This document shows, piece after piece, positions 1 through 7,702 of a stretch of DNA of 64,000 nucleotides. Source of the stretch: Zoogloea sp. LCSB751 (GTDB lineage: Bacteria; Pseudomonadota; Gammaproteobacteria; Burkholderiales; Rhodocyclaceae). The stretch lies in assembly GCF_002028455.1 (NCBI RefSeq), contig NZ_MWUM01000008.1:151046-215045 (forward strand), in the 5' to 3' direction. A program made the translations under genes and the position numbers. Positions within the stretch are counted from its first letter, which is position 1; each line of letters starts with the position of its first letter. The notes under the pieces are model-generated. The model saw only the letters and a list, made by a program, of their open reading frames with translations. It searched no databases and had not been told where the DNA came from.

Positions 1-305
1 CCGATGGAAATCTCGTGGATGTCGGCGGGCGCCGTCATGCCGTTTTGCCGGAAGGCCTCGTCGACCAGCGTCACCGGGAGCACGTAATAGCCCGACTCGG
101 CCAGCGGGAGCGTCGTCTGCGACCACAGGCTGTAGGTCGCGCCGATGTCCGGCGAACCGTTGAGGGGCGGAAGGACGAGGATGGAGGCTGGACGGCTTTG
201 CTGGAAAGCCGAGTAATCGTATTTCTTGCCTTGCGTCGCACAGCCGCCCAGCAGCAAGGCGGCGGCCAGCAGGGTGGTCCATTTCATGGCGTATTTCTCT
301 TTCAT
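1..305 (-). CDS. GNA1162/DUF799-like lipoprotein (C-terminus outside window)
   Basis: The minus-strand frame opens at 305 with MKEKYAMKWTT and has a signal peptide ending in a lipobox (LLGGC), so the product is probably an outer-membrane-anchored lipoprotein. The mature part starts with a YDYSAFQQSRPASILVLPPL segment typical of the GNA1162/DUF799 family. The gene runs off the window edge. It lies 19 bases after a DUF4810 gene and a CsgG-like gene on the same strand, a trio that is commonly clustered in proteobacteria. The internal ATG at residue 7 could be the real start. The role of the family is not established. Confidence 0.75.
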   Translation of the reverse strand, partial: MKEKYAMKWTTLLAAALLLGGCATQGKKYDYSAFQQSRPASILVLPPLNGSPDIGATYSLWSQTTLPLAESGYYVLPVTLVDEAFRQNGMTAPADIHEISI

Positions 306-324
306 CGTGTGCCTCGACGGACCG

Positions 325-684
325 TCAGGGGGAGACCTTCTTCAGCAGGAAATCCATGAACGTCGTGCTTTCCGGAAACTGCTGCTTCTCTGCTTCGAGG
401 TTCTGCTTCATGCGATCGGCGCGCCCGCTCTGACCGTACAGCATCGCCAGATGGGCCTGAAAGCCGGGTGGCAGGGGCTTGCCCTGCGCCGCGGCTTTCT
501 CACGCGTTGCCTCCAGGGCCTGGATCTGATCCTCCGGCCCCTTTTCCCCCTTGAAATAGGTGTAGACCTGGGGCTGATAGTCGCCCCAGTAATACACGGA
601 CTGCGGGCGGTTGGCGCAGCCCGTCGTCAGCGCGGCGGTCAGCACCGCCGCGGCCAGCAAACCACTTCTGTAAAGGCGATACAT
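325..684 (-). CDS. DUF4810 lipoprotein
   Basis: This gene encodes about 119 residues with a signal peptide and lipobox (AALTTGC), followed by a Tyr-rich stretch (SVYYWGDYQPQVYTYFKG) that is characteristic of DUF4810. I chose the ATG at 684 because it places the signal peptide directly at the N-terminus. A TTG eight codons upstream would overlap the stop of the preceding gene. It is the middle gene of a three-lipoprotein cluster and is probably co-transcribed with the CsgG-like gene. Its biochemical role is unknown; membership of an envelope complex is inferred from the neighbours. Confidence 0.75.
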   Translation of the reverse strand: MYRLYRSGLLAAAVLTAALTTGCANRPQSVYYWGDYQPQVYTYFKGEKGPEDQIQALEATREKAAAQGKPLPPGFQAHLAMLYGQSGRADRMKQNLEAEKQQFPESTTFMDFLLKKVSP

Positions 685-704
685 GGCGAGGGCGTCGGCG
701 CGGA

Positions 705-1379
705 TCAATTGGCGGGGCGCCAGGCGCCGCTTTCGATGCCGCCTACGAGGCTGTCCACCGCCTCGCGTATTGCCAGATCGAGCACCTTGCCGTTGAGGGT
801 CGAGTCATAACTGGCCGTGCCGCCGAAACCGATCACCTCCCGGTTGGACAGGCTGTATTCGCCGGCGCCCTGGGCCGAATAAACGACCTCGGCGGTCTGC
901 ACATCCACCACGTTCAGCGTGACCTTGGCATAGGCGATCTGCTGCTTGCCGCGCCCCAGGATGCCGAACAACTGGTGATCGCCGACTTCCTTGCGGCCGA
1001 ATTCGGTGACGTCGCCGGTAATGACGAAACGCGCGCCCTTCAAGGTCTGCGTCGTTTTGCTGAGCGCCGCCTCCTGCTTGATCTCGCTCATGTTGTCGCG
1101 GTCCAGCACGTTGAAGCGATTGCTCTGCTGCAGATGCCCGATCAGGATCGTCTTGGCCTGGCTGCCGAGGCGGTCTACTCCGTCGGTGAAAATGCCGCGC
1201 ATGAACGTGGAGCGATTGTCGAACTTGCCCACGGAAATGGGATTGCGCACGCCGCTATAGGGGCGCGCCGCCGACGCGGATTTGGCAACGGCAAGACTGC
1301 GGGAATCTTCGGTTGCACAGCCACTCAGCATGCCGATGGCGCCGGCCAGAACAATTGCCGGAACAAGGACGCGTTTCAT
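705..1379 (-). CDS. CsgG/HfaB-like lipoprotein
   Basis: The protein has about 224 residues, a signal peptide and a lipobox (GMLSGC). The body resembles CsgG/HfaB/LpoB-type proteins (KTILIGHLQQSNRFNVLDRDN, then ARFVITGDVTEF). The start at 1379 is supported by a purine-rich GAAGAGAAAT stretch just upstream and by its fit to the signal peptide; the longer open frame to 1475 is unlikely. CsgG-family proteins form outer-membrane pores or envelope assembly factors. No curli genes are visible here, so a role in curli secretion is not supported. Confidence 0.75.
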   Translation of the reverse strand: MKRVLVPAIVLAGAIGMLSGCATEDSRSLAVAKSASAARPYSGVRNPISVGKFDNRSTFMRGIFTDGVDRLGSQAKTILIGHLQQSNRFNVLDRDNMSEIKQEAALSKTTQTLKGARFVITGDVTEFGRKEVGDHQLFGILGRGKQQIAYAKVTLNVVDVQTAEVVYSAQGAGEYSLSNREVIGFGGTASYDSTLNGKVLDLAIREAVDSLVGGIESGAWRPAN

Positions 1380-1475
1380 ATTTCTCTTCTCGGAGTCGAT
1401 GGGGAATGTTTTCAGCATCATTGTATGTTTCTGTGATGGTCCGGTCTGTGAATCGGGGCACAGGGAGCCGGCCAT

Positions 1476-1991
1476 TCAGGGCCGACTTGACTGAGCCCTT
1501 CGCCGACACTGGAGTTTTCGTATCGCCATCGTGACCAGCCCGAACGCTCCCGCATAGATGCATAACCAATGCAACGCCCCAAGGGATACCAGCCCCTGAA
1601 AGGGATTGGCCGTACTGAATGGTGCGAGCGGCTGGATATCCCCATGCATCAGGCCGTCCAGCACGATATGGGTATAGCTACCGAGCACGGCACCGATGAC
1701 AACAGGCAACAGGGTGAGCGACTTCCAGCCGAACAGATTCGGAATGCAGTGGACTTTGGCACCCACTTTCAACAGCCCGATGAACAAGGCCACCGTCAGC
1801 CCGATTGCGACGGCGACCCCCACAAAGGTATGGAAGAAGCGGTGCAGCGGATACTGGTGGGTGAGCATGTAATACAGGGGCTCGACATCCACGACTACAT
1901 TGGCCGCGCAGAAGGCGAGAAAGCTGATGCGGCGCGGCGCCAGCGCATGCAAGGCTGCGCCGGGGCCGAAGTGGAATGGCGTGAATGGCAT
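1476..1991 (-). CDS. Small polytopic membrane protein (DUF4184/YdjM-like)
   Basis: The product has 171 residues and opens with MPFTPFHFGPGAALHALAP. About four hydrophobic segments follow, with conserved-looking His residues (RFFHTF, SYTHIVLDGLMHGD). This pattern resembles membrane-bound metal-dependent hydrolase-like families with N-terminal MPFTxxH motifs. The family assignment is by motif resemblance only. It lies about 100 bases beyond the start of the CsgG-like gene on the same strand and is probably a separate unit. Confidence 0.6.
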   Translation of the reverse strand: MPFTPFHFGPGAALHALAPRRISFLAFCAANVVVDVEPLYYMLTHQYPLHRFFHTFVGVAVAIGLTVALFIGLLKVGAKVHCIPNLFGWKSLTLLPVVIGAVLGSYTHIVLDGLMHGDIQPLAPFSTANPFQGLVSLGALHWLCIYAGAFGLVTMAIRKLQCRRRAQSSRP

Positions 1992-2219
1992 CCGTTCACC
2001 CTTGCATCACGTATGACGCTGAATTGATGGTGGAGTGAATTATGCCAAAGCGGTTGCCGTGTGCGCTCGGTTCCTTGATCTCCGGGCTGACGGGAGATCG
2101 CTCCACACTTTGCTGCTGCGTTCTTGACGCCATGTCGCAGCCCGGCCAATATTCCGCGCGTCGCTGAGACAACAGCGATACGGGTTTGGCGACCTGGATC
2201 AACGAAGGCAGACATTTCA

Positions 2220-2240
2220 GCCGCATTGCGGCCTTTTTTT
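2220..2240 (+). terminator. Rho-independent terminator-like hairpin
   Basis: A perfect GCCGC-ATT-GCGGC stem-loop (2220-2232) is followed by C and seven T residues (2234-2240). It is flanked by a further GCAGAC/GTCTGC pair. No clear plus-strand gene ends just upstream. It may be a leader attenuator or sRNA terminator, or it may protect the small downstream ORFs from read-through. Confidence 0.55.
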
Positions 2241-2398
2241 GTCTGCAACACCCTTGGTGCGTCCTGATCAATGGCGGGCCGGGTGGGGAGGGCTTCGGCC
2301 CTGCCGGTGCCTTCGTTCCGGTTCGCCAACCCCGCTTTGGCCCGCCCCCCGTTTGGCGACGGAGGGCGGATTCAGTCCGCAACGAAGGAGTTCCCACC

Positions 2399-2494
2399 AT
2401 GACCATTTCAGTCCTGGCGTGCTTACGCTTGCCCGCGCCTATTCCACCAAGCCAATCTGCAGACGCGCTTCCCTTCGGGAGGTGCGGGCAATGA
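2399..2494 (+). CDS. Putative 31-residue leader peptide
   Basis: A short ORF, MTISVLACLRLP and onward, has a good Shine-Dalgarno sequence (GAAGGAG) ending eight bases before its ATG. Its stop TGA overlaps the ATG of the next gene (ATGA), which suggests translational coupling. A hairpin, CTTCCC-TTC-GGGAGG, covers the Shine-Dalgarno of the next gene and lies inside this ORF, so its translation could open that site. I do not recognise the peptide. Confidence 0.4.
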   Translation: MTISVLACLRLPAPIPPSQSADALPFGRCGQ

Positions 2495-2772
2495 GCACAC
2501 CACTGTATTTTCCCGCCACCAGCAGTCCGTTGTACCGCCTCGACGATGAAACCGATGCGATGGCCCTGACCGACCAGATGTCAGCCCGCCTCGCACAACT
2601 GCAGGCCTTGCTGGCGATGACCTACGGCGATGCCGGTGACGCGTTCCGGCGGATGGCGCAAAGCCACAGGGACGATTACCTGTGGGCCTGCTACATGATC
2701 GCGGGAGAAGTCCGCGAGTTGGGTGACGCGCTGCTGGTTCAGAGACGCAAGGAAGCGGGACTCAACGCTTGA
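2491..2772 (+). CDS. Hypothetical protein, 93 residues
   Basis: The protein begins MSTPLYFPATSSPLYRLDDETDAM and continues as a mostly helical sequence with a LTDQMSARLAQLQALLAM segment and a WACYMIAGEVREL segment. The layout resembles small DUF3077/DUF6124-like proteins, but I cannot confirm a family. The ATG overlaps the stop of a short upstream ORF, and the ribosome-binding GGGAGG sits in a hairpin. Confidence 0.55.
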   Translation: MSTPLYFPATSSPLYRLDDETDAMALTDQMSARLAQLQALLAMTYGDAGDAFRRMAQSHRDDYLWACYMIAGEVRELGDALLVQRRKEAGLNA

Positions 2773-3146
2773 TGCTGCCTCGCGCCGAATGCTCGGCATT
2801 CAGCGCGAGACTCCGATATGGCTAAACGCTGCCTTATACCTCGCCCAGAAATGGCTTGGGACAAAACCGTCGATTGCTGACGGTTCCATTCAAGTCCCTG
2901 ATTCGCTGCGGTCTTTAGTGCCGCATTGGCGGTGGCGCGATAGAGCAATAGCACTACTTGTCATGACTATCGGTGGTTTCCATTTCGGTCGAAGCGGTCG
3001 CTTGGAGCAAGTGACACGAAAGACCGTTACTGGCCGAAAGCCAACGTTCTCAATTCTCTGCGCGACCATCGGCTCCGGCCGATTACCGGACTGCAGAAGA
3101 AGCATCTGCGCGCCCTGCGCAAACAACAGTCGATCCAGATGGCCGT
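2773..3146. other. Intergenic region, no convincing gene
   Basis: This stretch of about 370 bases holds only short open frames with no start or ribosome-binding support. A plus-strand frame from about 3010 to 3261 reads smoothly (RYWPKANVLNSLRDHRLRP) and could be the decayed end of a gene, but it overlaps the hypothetical gene on the other strand. Confidence 0.4.
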
Positions 3147-3536
3147 TCATGCCGGCGTTTCGTCAGATTTACCCACGGACCTGGTCGATGCCTTCCCTCG
3201 CCCCTTCCTCTCCGACCGCTTCTTCAACCCCAGCGCGGCCAGTTCGTCCGAATCCGGCCCGTAGATGGCCTTGACCTGGCTTTTCACGCCGAGGATCAGT
3301 TCGTGGAATGCGTGCTGGGCGGCGATGAGGGCGTCGCGGGTGGCGGCGTGGGTGTGGCGGGCGTGGAGTTCGGCTTCGTGGGCGGCGTTCAGCTTTTCGT
3401 AGGCGGCGCTGACGGCGGGGAAGCTGTAGTCGTCCTTGTAGGACTGGTAGTGGGGGATGCCTTTGAGGGCGCGGTAGGTATCTTCGTCAGCCTTGAGGTG
3501 CTGCGGCGACATGCGGACTTTGTTCGGATTGGCCAT
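3147..3536 (-). CDS. Hypothetical protein, 129 residues
   Basis: The gene begins MANPNKVRMSPQHLKADEDTY and encodes a charged, mainly helical protein with an Ala- and His-rich middle (NAAHEAELHARHTHAATRDAL) and a Lys/Arg/Ser-rich C-terminal tail (KKRSERKGRGKASTR). No catalytic motif is visible. The basic tail is compatible with nucleic-acid contact, but that is speculation. It stands alone, with a region of short repeats upstream. Confidence 0.6.
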   Translation of the reverse strand: MANPNKVRMSPQHLKADEDTYRALKGIPHYQSYKDDYSFPAVSAAYEKLNAAHEAELHARHTHAATRDALIAAQHAFHELILGVKSQVKAIYGPDSDELAALGLKKRSERKGRGKASTRSVGKSDETPA

Positions 3537-3646
3537 GGCGTGTGTGCGGTGGGCAAGAGACGGGAGACGCTGTCTATGCTCGATACACTACGCCGGCTTA
3601 TGCATTTTGGGCTGTGACATGACGCACTCGAAGGCCCGGAAGTGAG

Positions 3647-3709
3647 TTCGGCAAGCGGCGATTGGACTTCGCGAAGTGGCGAAGATGATTCGCGAGGTGA
3701 CGAAGAGGA
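3647..3709 (+). repeat. Degenerate 21-bp tandem repeat, three units
   Basis: Units at 3647-3667, 3668-3688 and 3689-3709 all begin TTCG; the last two share TTCGCGA-GTG-CGAAGA. A partial fourth unit (TTCGGTGA) follows. The block lies upstream of a hypothetical gene on the opposite strand and has no coding support. It may be a protein-binding array or simple slippage. Confidence 0.5.
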
Positions 3710-3784
3710 TTCGGTGATATGCGATAAGTATTCTGGGCGCCCCGAAATTTTTTCGTAGGACTCAGAATGCTTTTAGGCGCTGAC

Positions 3785-3818
3785 CGAAGTCATTTCGCGT
3801 GGCGCAGAAATGACTTCG
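3785..3818. repeat. 12-bp perfect inverted repeat downstream of blc
   Basis: CGAAGTCATTTC (3785-3796) and GAAATGACTTCG (3807-3818) are exact complements around a 10-base loop that itself can pair (GCG/CGC). It begins 12 bases past the stop of the lipocalin gene on the minus strand, so it could end or protect that transcript. There is no T tract on either side. Confidence 0.5.
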
Positions 3819-3830
3819 AGCGTGTCTGGC

Positions 3831-4379
3831 TCAAGGCCTGGCGGTGCGCTGGTGATCGACCCAGATCAGTTTGTCCGTGGCAAAGCCCAGGGCTTGCGCC
3901 TGGGTCAGCAGTTGCTGGCGAACATCGGCGGGGAGTGTCGTGTCGCGGGCCAGAATCCACAGGTAATCGCGGTCGGGGCCGGCGACGAGGGACCAGCGAT
4001 AGTGCTGCTGATCGAGCGCGATCACGTGATAGCCGCCGTAGAAGGGCCCGAAGAACGAGACCTTCAGCGATCCCGTGTCCTTGTCGCCAGTGAACAGCGC
4101 ACGGCCGATGGCTTCTTTCCAGGCCTGGCGTCGGGTGTCGTAGCCGCGATTGATGACCTTGACGCTGCCGTCTTCCTGCAACGCGTAGGTGGCATTCACA
4201 TCGCTCATGCCGCGCTCGAACGAATGATCGAGCCGGGCGATTTCATACCATTGGCCGAGGTAACGATTGATGTCGAAAGACGTTACGGGATGCACGCCTT
4301 CAGGCGGCATCGTCGAACAGGCGGTCAGTGACAGGGCGAAGAGCAGGGTGAGGATGGCTGTGCGCATGATCGACATCAT
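3831..4379 (-). CDS. blc: Bacterial lipocalin Blc
   Basis: The product has 182 residues with a signal peptide and lipobox (LSLTAC), so it is probably an outer-membrane lipoprotein. The lipocalin signature is present near residue 42 (YLGQWYEIARLDHSFERG), followed by NRGYD and by a late GPDRDYLWILARD block, as in Blc/apolipoprotein-D-like proteins. The family binds lysophospholipids or other lipids and is linked to membrane maintenance and stress. The start could also be the ATG at residue 5 (4367). Confidence 0.9.
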   Translation of the reverse strand: MMSIMRTAILTLLFALSLTACSTMPPEGVHPVTSFDINRYLGQWYEIARLDHSFERGMSDVNATYALQEDGSVKVINRGYDTRRQAWKEAIGRALFTGDKDTGSLKVSFFGPFYGGYHVIALDQQHYRWSLVAGPDRDYLWILARDTTLPADVRQQLLTQAQALGFATDKLIWVDHQRTARP

Positions 4380-4460
4380 ACGGGCCGAGGCATGACGATG
4401 AGAACTACAAGAGCGTTGCTGGTGGCCGGCTCTCGCGGTCCATTGTGTGTGGGCTTGCTG

Positions 4461-4679
4461 TCAGTTCTGAAGGGCCCAGGCGACGCCTTCGGTCGATGCG
4501 TAATGCAGGGCTGCCGTTTGACTCGTGAAGCTGGGTTTGAAACGCATGATCCGGGTCGTGGTGGATGTGCCTCTGCCCGAGTGAATGGACACCGATGCAG
4601 CAAAGCCGCCGTCGGAGTGCTGTTTGGTCATGGGGGAAACGCGAAAGCGGCCTACGGTGATGGGTGTGTTGTTGTGCAT
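4461..4679 (-). CDS. Small conserved-looking hypothetical protein
   Basis: This 72-residue frame reads MHNNTPITVGRFRVSPM, then FAASVSIHSGRGTST, RIMRFKPSF and ALHYASTEGVAW. The even spread of hydrophobic and polar residues looks like a small beta-rich domain, not a shadow. The upstream DNA is AT-rich and no strong Shine-Dalgarno is visible. I recall small proteins of this style in other proteobacteria but cannot name the family. The surrounding 4.38-5.15 kb holds no other supported gene. Confidence 0.5.
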   Translation of the reverse strand: MHNNTPITVGRFRVSPMTKQHSDGGFAASVSIHSGRGTSTTTRIMRFKPSFTSQTAALHYASTEGVAWALQN

Positions 4680-4992
4680 AGTTTATTTTTTGAGATGGCG
4701 CGTGCCATGCAGAATGGATTTAACAAGACAAGGCTTACCGTGTCTTGAGGCGTACTCCAGGAGCGCAACGTCACGATCGAGCAAATCCGATTGCCCCTGG
4801 TGTCGTGGGTACGCCGTGCTTGCCGGTGCCAAACGCGATGACGCGCTATGGCTTGTCCGCCGGTTTGTTTTCAAGAAGGGGAAGGCTTCGCATCCGGGCG
4901 TTCCGTTGGCGCCATGACTGGCAAATTCGGGACGCTGCGTCTGGATGGGAGGGTTACCGCTGCTTGCGCGATAGGCGCTATTGAAATTCACG

Positions 4993-5018
4993 AAAAGCCC
5001 CGGTTGATGGCGGGCTTC
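4993..5018 (-). terminator. Candidate rho-independent terminator
   Basis: On the minus strand an AAGCCC/GGGCTT stem is followed by a T-rich TTTT run. It lies about 160 bases downstream of the stop of the substrate-binding protein gene and could end that transcript. Confidence 0.45.
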
Positions 5019-5179
5019 TTGGTGAATTGGTGGCGCACCCTACCATGCGTGGTCTGGATTGTGCAATAGATTTGTGTCGTGATTGTGACGGCGCTTCTGA
5101 CTTTTGCGTTTCAGGGGGGCTCGAAGGATTCAGCGCGGTTGGCCTTGGCCTCCGGGCTCCCCTGGTGTCTGCTGCGCGT

Positions 5180-6337
5180 TCAGCGCATCAGCTTGCCGCC
5201 GCTGCCGACGATGGTTACTTCGGCGAAGTGGGAGCCCTGGCGCTTGCCGGGGCCGAAGTCGAGGGTGTAGCCGCCGGCGTCGTAGTTGTGCAGGCTTTCG
5301 AGGGCGGCGGTGAGTTTTTCGCGGGTGGGTTGAGGGCCGGCGCGGCGCAGGCCTTCGACAAGCACTTTGGCGGAGATGAAGCCTTCCAGCGTGGTGTAGG
5401 TGAGGCCGGCGGCGGGTTGCAGGGCTTTGGGGATGGTTTCGAATTCGCGCACCAGGGGGAGCGCGGCGTTCCACGGGTAGGGCATGACCTGGGAGATGGC
5501 GATGCCGGTGGCGTCGGCGCCGAGTTCGCTGCTGAGGGCCTTGACGCCGACGACGGAGACGGCGAACAGCTGGGCCGCGTTGCCACTCTGCTTGAGCTTG
5601 CGGACGAAGGCGGCGGTGGCCTTGTAGGTGCTGAACATGATCACGGCCTGCGGGTCGGCGGCGGTGATGGTCCGCACGGCGGGGGCGACGTCGAGGGTGT
5701 TCTTGTCGAAGGAGCCCTTGGCGGCGATGGTCAGGTTGCGCTTGCGCAGGGCCTTGGTGACGCCGTCCACGCCGGAGATGCCGAGGGTGTCGTCCTGGTA
5801 GAAGACGGCGATGCGGGTGACGCCGGTGGTGGTGAGCTGGCGGACGATCTTCTCGGCTTCGTCGCCGTAGCTGGCGCGCACCCAGAAGGTGTAGGGGGAG
5901 GCCTGGCTGCGCAGGTCGTCGGAGCCGGTGTAGGGGGCGACGGAGGGGACCTTGCGTTCGTCGAGCAGGGGCATGACGGCCCAGTAGTTGGCGGTGCCCA
6001 TGATGCCGAGGAAGGCCAGCACCTTGTCGTTGTCGAGCTGTTTCTTGACGTTCTGTACCGCGCGTTCGGGCACGTAGGCGTCGTCGGCGCTGACGAGCTC
6101 GATCTTCTTGCCGTGGATGCCGCCCTTGCTGTTGATCCACTTGAGATAGGCCTGGGCGCCGTCGCGCAGTTCGGTACCGAGCTCGGCGAGGGGGCCGTTG
6201 AGGGCGAGGCTCTGGCCGATGCGGATGGTGTCGGTCGCGGTGGGGGCTTCGGGGGCGGCGTGTAGCGGGGCGCTGGCAAACAACAGGCTGCCGAGCAGGG
6301 TGGTCAGGGCGCAAAGGCCCCGGGCGGAAAATCCCAT
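5180..6337 (-). CDS. Branched-chain-type ABC substrate-binding protein
   Basis: The protein has about 385 residues with a signal peptide (LLGSLLFASAPLHAA) and then the type I periplasmic-binding fold of the LivJ/Peripla_BP_6 family (IRIGQSLALNGPLAELG; NSKGGIHGKKIELVSADD; FLGIMGTANYWAVMPLLDE; VFYQDDTLGISGVDGV). The start at 6337 follows a GGAG Shine-Dalgarno. No permease or ATPase genes are nearby, so it is an orphan that could serve a distant transporter or a sensor. The ligand cannot be told from sequence. Confidence 0.85.
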   Translation of the reverse strand: MGFSARGLCALTTLLGSLLFASAPLHAAPEAPTATDTIRIGQSLALNGPLAELGTELRDGAQAYLKWINSKGGIHGKKIELVSADDAYVPERAVQNVKKQLDNDKVLAFLGIMGTANYWAVMPLLDERKVPSVAPYTGSDDLRSQASPYTFWVRASYGDEAEKIVRQLTTTGVTRIAVFYQDDTLGISGVDGVTKALRKRNLTIAAKGSFDKNTLDVAPAVRTITAADPQAVIMFSTYKATAAFVRKLKQSGNAAQLFAVSVVGVKALSSELGADATGIAISQVMPYPWNAALPLVREFETIPKALQPAAGLTYTTLEGFISAKVLVEGLRRAGPQPTREKLTAALESLHNYDAGGYTLDFGPGKRQGSHFAEVTIVGSGGKLMR

Positions 6338-6362
6338 GACAGTCTCCATGGACAAGGTGACG

Positions 6363-6430
6363 GAGCCGGTCTGCTGCCGGCTCTCGGTTGCTGGAGGCGC
6401 GAGTTTATCCGCAAGGGATGCCTTGCGGAT
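6363..6430 (-). repeat. Two strong stem-loops between transcription units
   Basis: GAGCCGG/CCGGCTC (6363-6383) and ATCCGCAAGG/CCTTGCGGAT (6407-6430, perfect 10 bp with a 4-base loop) lie between the end of the ahcY operon and the start of the substrate-binding gene, both on the minus strand. They probably mark the 3' end of the operon. There is no T tract. Confidence 0.45.
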
Positions 6431-6465
6431 ATGGGGCTGTCATGGGTTTGGCGTGATGCCGGGGC

Positions 6466-7692
6466 TTAGCTGCGTTTTTTCCAGCTGGCGCGGCAGGTGT
6501 CCTGCAGATAATCGAGGATGTCGCCTTCGTCGTGGTGGTCGAGCTGCATGCGGGCTTCGGGGCCGAGGTCTTCGAGCCACATGCGGCGCACGTCGGCCTG
6601 GTATTCGAAGGGGACGACGTTTTCGATGAAGTGGGCGACGGCCTGTTCGTCGAAGCCGGTGTCGCGGAAGTTGTCCCAGATCTGCAGGGCGTCTTTCTTG
6701 CGCAGGTTGCGGGTGGGTTCGATGCCGGTGGCGACCATCAGCAGCACGCCGCACTGGACGTCGGTGTGGTCGCCCTGGCGGCCGGTGATGCGCAGCCATT
6801 CCTCGGCGCGGGCCTTGTCGTGGTGGGTGATCTCGTCGACGGAGCTGGTGTCGAAGAAGAACAGGCCGGAGAAGCGGTCTTGATTGCGGTAGAGCTCGGT
6901 GGCGGGGACTTCGCGGATCACCGGCAGCACCTTGGCGATGAAGCGCTCCTTCTCCTTTTCCATCAGGCCACGCAGGTGGGCGGGGGCGTCCTCCAGCCAG
7001 GCGTCGAGGGTCGGGAAGGCGGGGCTGCGCTTCTTGAGCGCGGCTTCGTGAAGCTTCATGAAGCGGTCGACGCTGAAGAAGCCGGCGGGCTTGCGTTCGC
7101 TGAGGAGGATCAGCAGCGCGCTGTTGATCACCGATTCGCTGAACACATGCCATTCGGTGGCGTCGTCGCGGCTCACGCCGAACTTGCCGGCCAGCCAGTA
7201 GGCCAGTTCGATGTGGTGCTGGTGCTGCTCGCGGGCGCGCTGTTCGGCGAGGTAGCGGGAGTAGGTGATCGGCGTGACCGAGGTGTGCTTGTCGAGAAAG
7301 TCCTTCTCGTTCTCGCGCAACACCTCGGGGCCGGCCAGCAGGCGTTCGCTGGGCAGGGCGTGGAGCTTGCGCAGGCGGTCGGCGCCGGCCTTGGAGAGGG
7401 CCAGCAGCGTCTTGTCGCGCAGCAGCTGGGTGGCGACGTCCATGCGTCCACCGGATTCCGCTTCGAGGGCCAGGCCGACGAGGGTCACCAGCCGGTTGCG
7501 GGCGGCTTCCAGCTCGGGGCGCAGGTTGGCGGTGCCGAAATAGGCGGCCAGCTGCACGATGCCCTTGGCGCCTTCCTTGCGGATGCCGTCCAGGCGGGCG
7601 GCATCCACGTGGTGGTTCTTCAGCGCGTGACGCAGCACCCGTTCGAAATAGGGGCTGGTGTCGACGGTGGCGAGTGCGGTATCGATGGACAT
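6466..7692 (-). CDS. Uncharacterised protein, ahcY operon last gene
   Basis: The gene encodes 408 residues starting MSIDTALATVDTSPYFERVL. It is largely helical and soluble, with no signal peptide or membrane segment. Visible stretches include NEKDFLDKHTSVTPITYSRYLAEQ, FFFDTSSVDEITHHDKARAEEWLRITG and WLEDLGPEARMQLDHHDEGDI. I do not recognise a family. It follows two other unknown genes and a J-domain gene at close spacing on the same strand, so a role with a DnaK/J system or in a conserved multi-gene unit is inferred from position only. Confidence 0.7.
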   Translation of the reverse strand: MSIDTALATVDTSPYFERVLRHALKNHHVDAARLDGIRKEGAKGIVQLAAYFGTANLRPELEAARNRLVTLVGLALEAESGGRMDVATQLLRDKTLLALSKAGADRLRKLHALPSERLLAGPEVLRENEKDFLDKHTSVTPITYSRYLAEQRAREQHQHHIELAYWLAGKFGVSRDDATEWHVFSESVINSALLILLSERKPAGFFSVDRFMKLHEAALKKRSPAFPTLDAWLEDAPAHLRGLMEKEKERFIAKVLPVIREVPATELYRNQDRFSGLFFFDTSSVDEITHHDKARAEEWLRITGRQGDHTDVQCGVLLMVATGIEPTRNLRKKDALQIWDNFRDTGFDEQAVAHFIENVVPFEYQADVRRMWLEDLGPEARMQLDHHDEGDILDYLQDTCRASWKKRS

Positions 7693-7702
7693 GGGCGTCG
7701 GA

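Noticed and set aside
705..708. TTG start for the DUF4810 gene at 708
   Set aside because: The ATG at 684 gives a correct signal peptide directly; the longer form adds residues without a purpose.
5027..6265. A 412-residue Gly-rich plus-strand frame
   Set aside because: It is antisense to the substrate-binding protein and lacks any domain.
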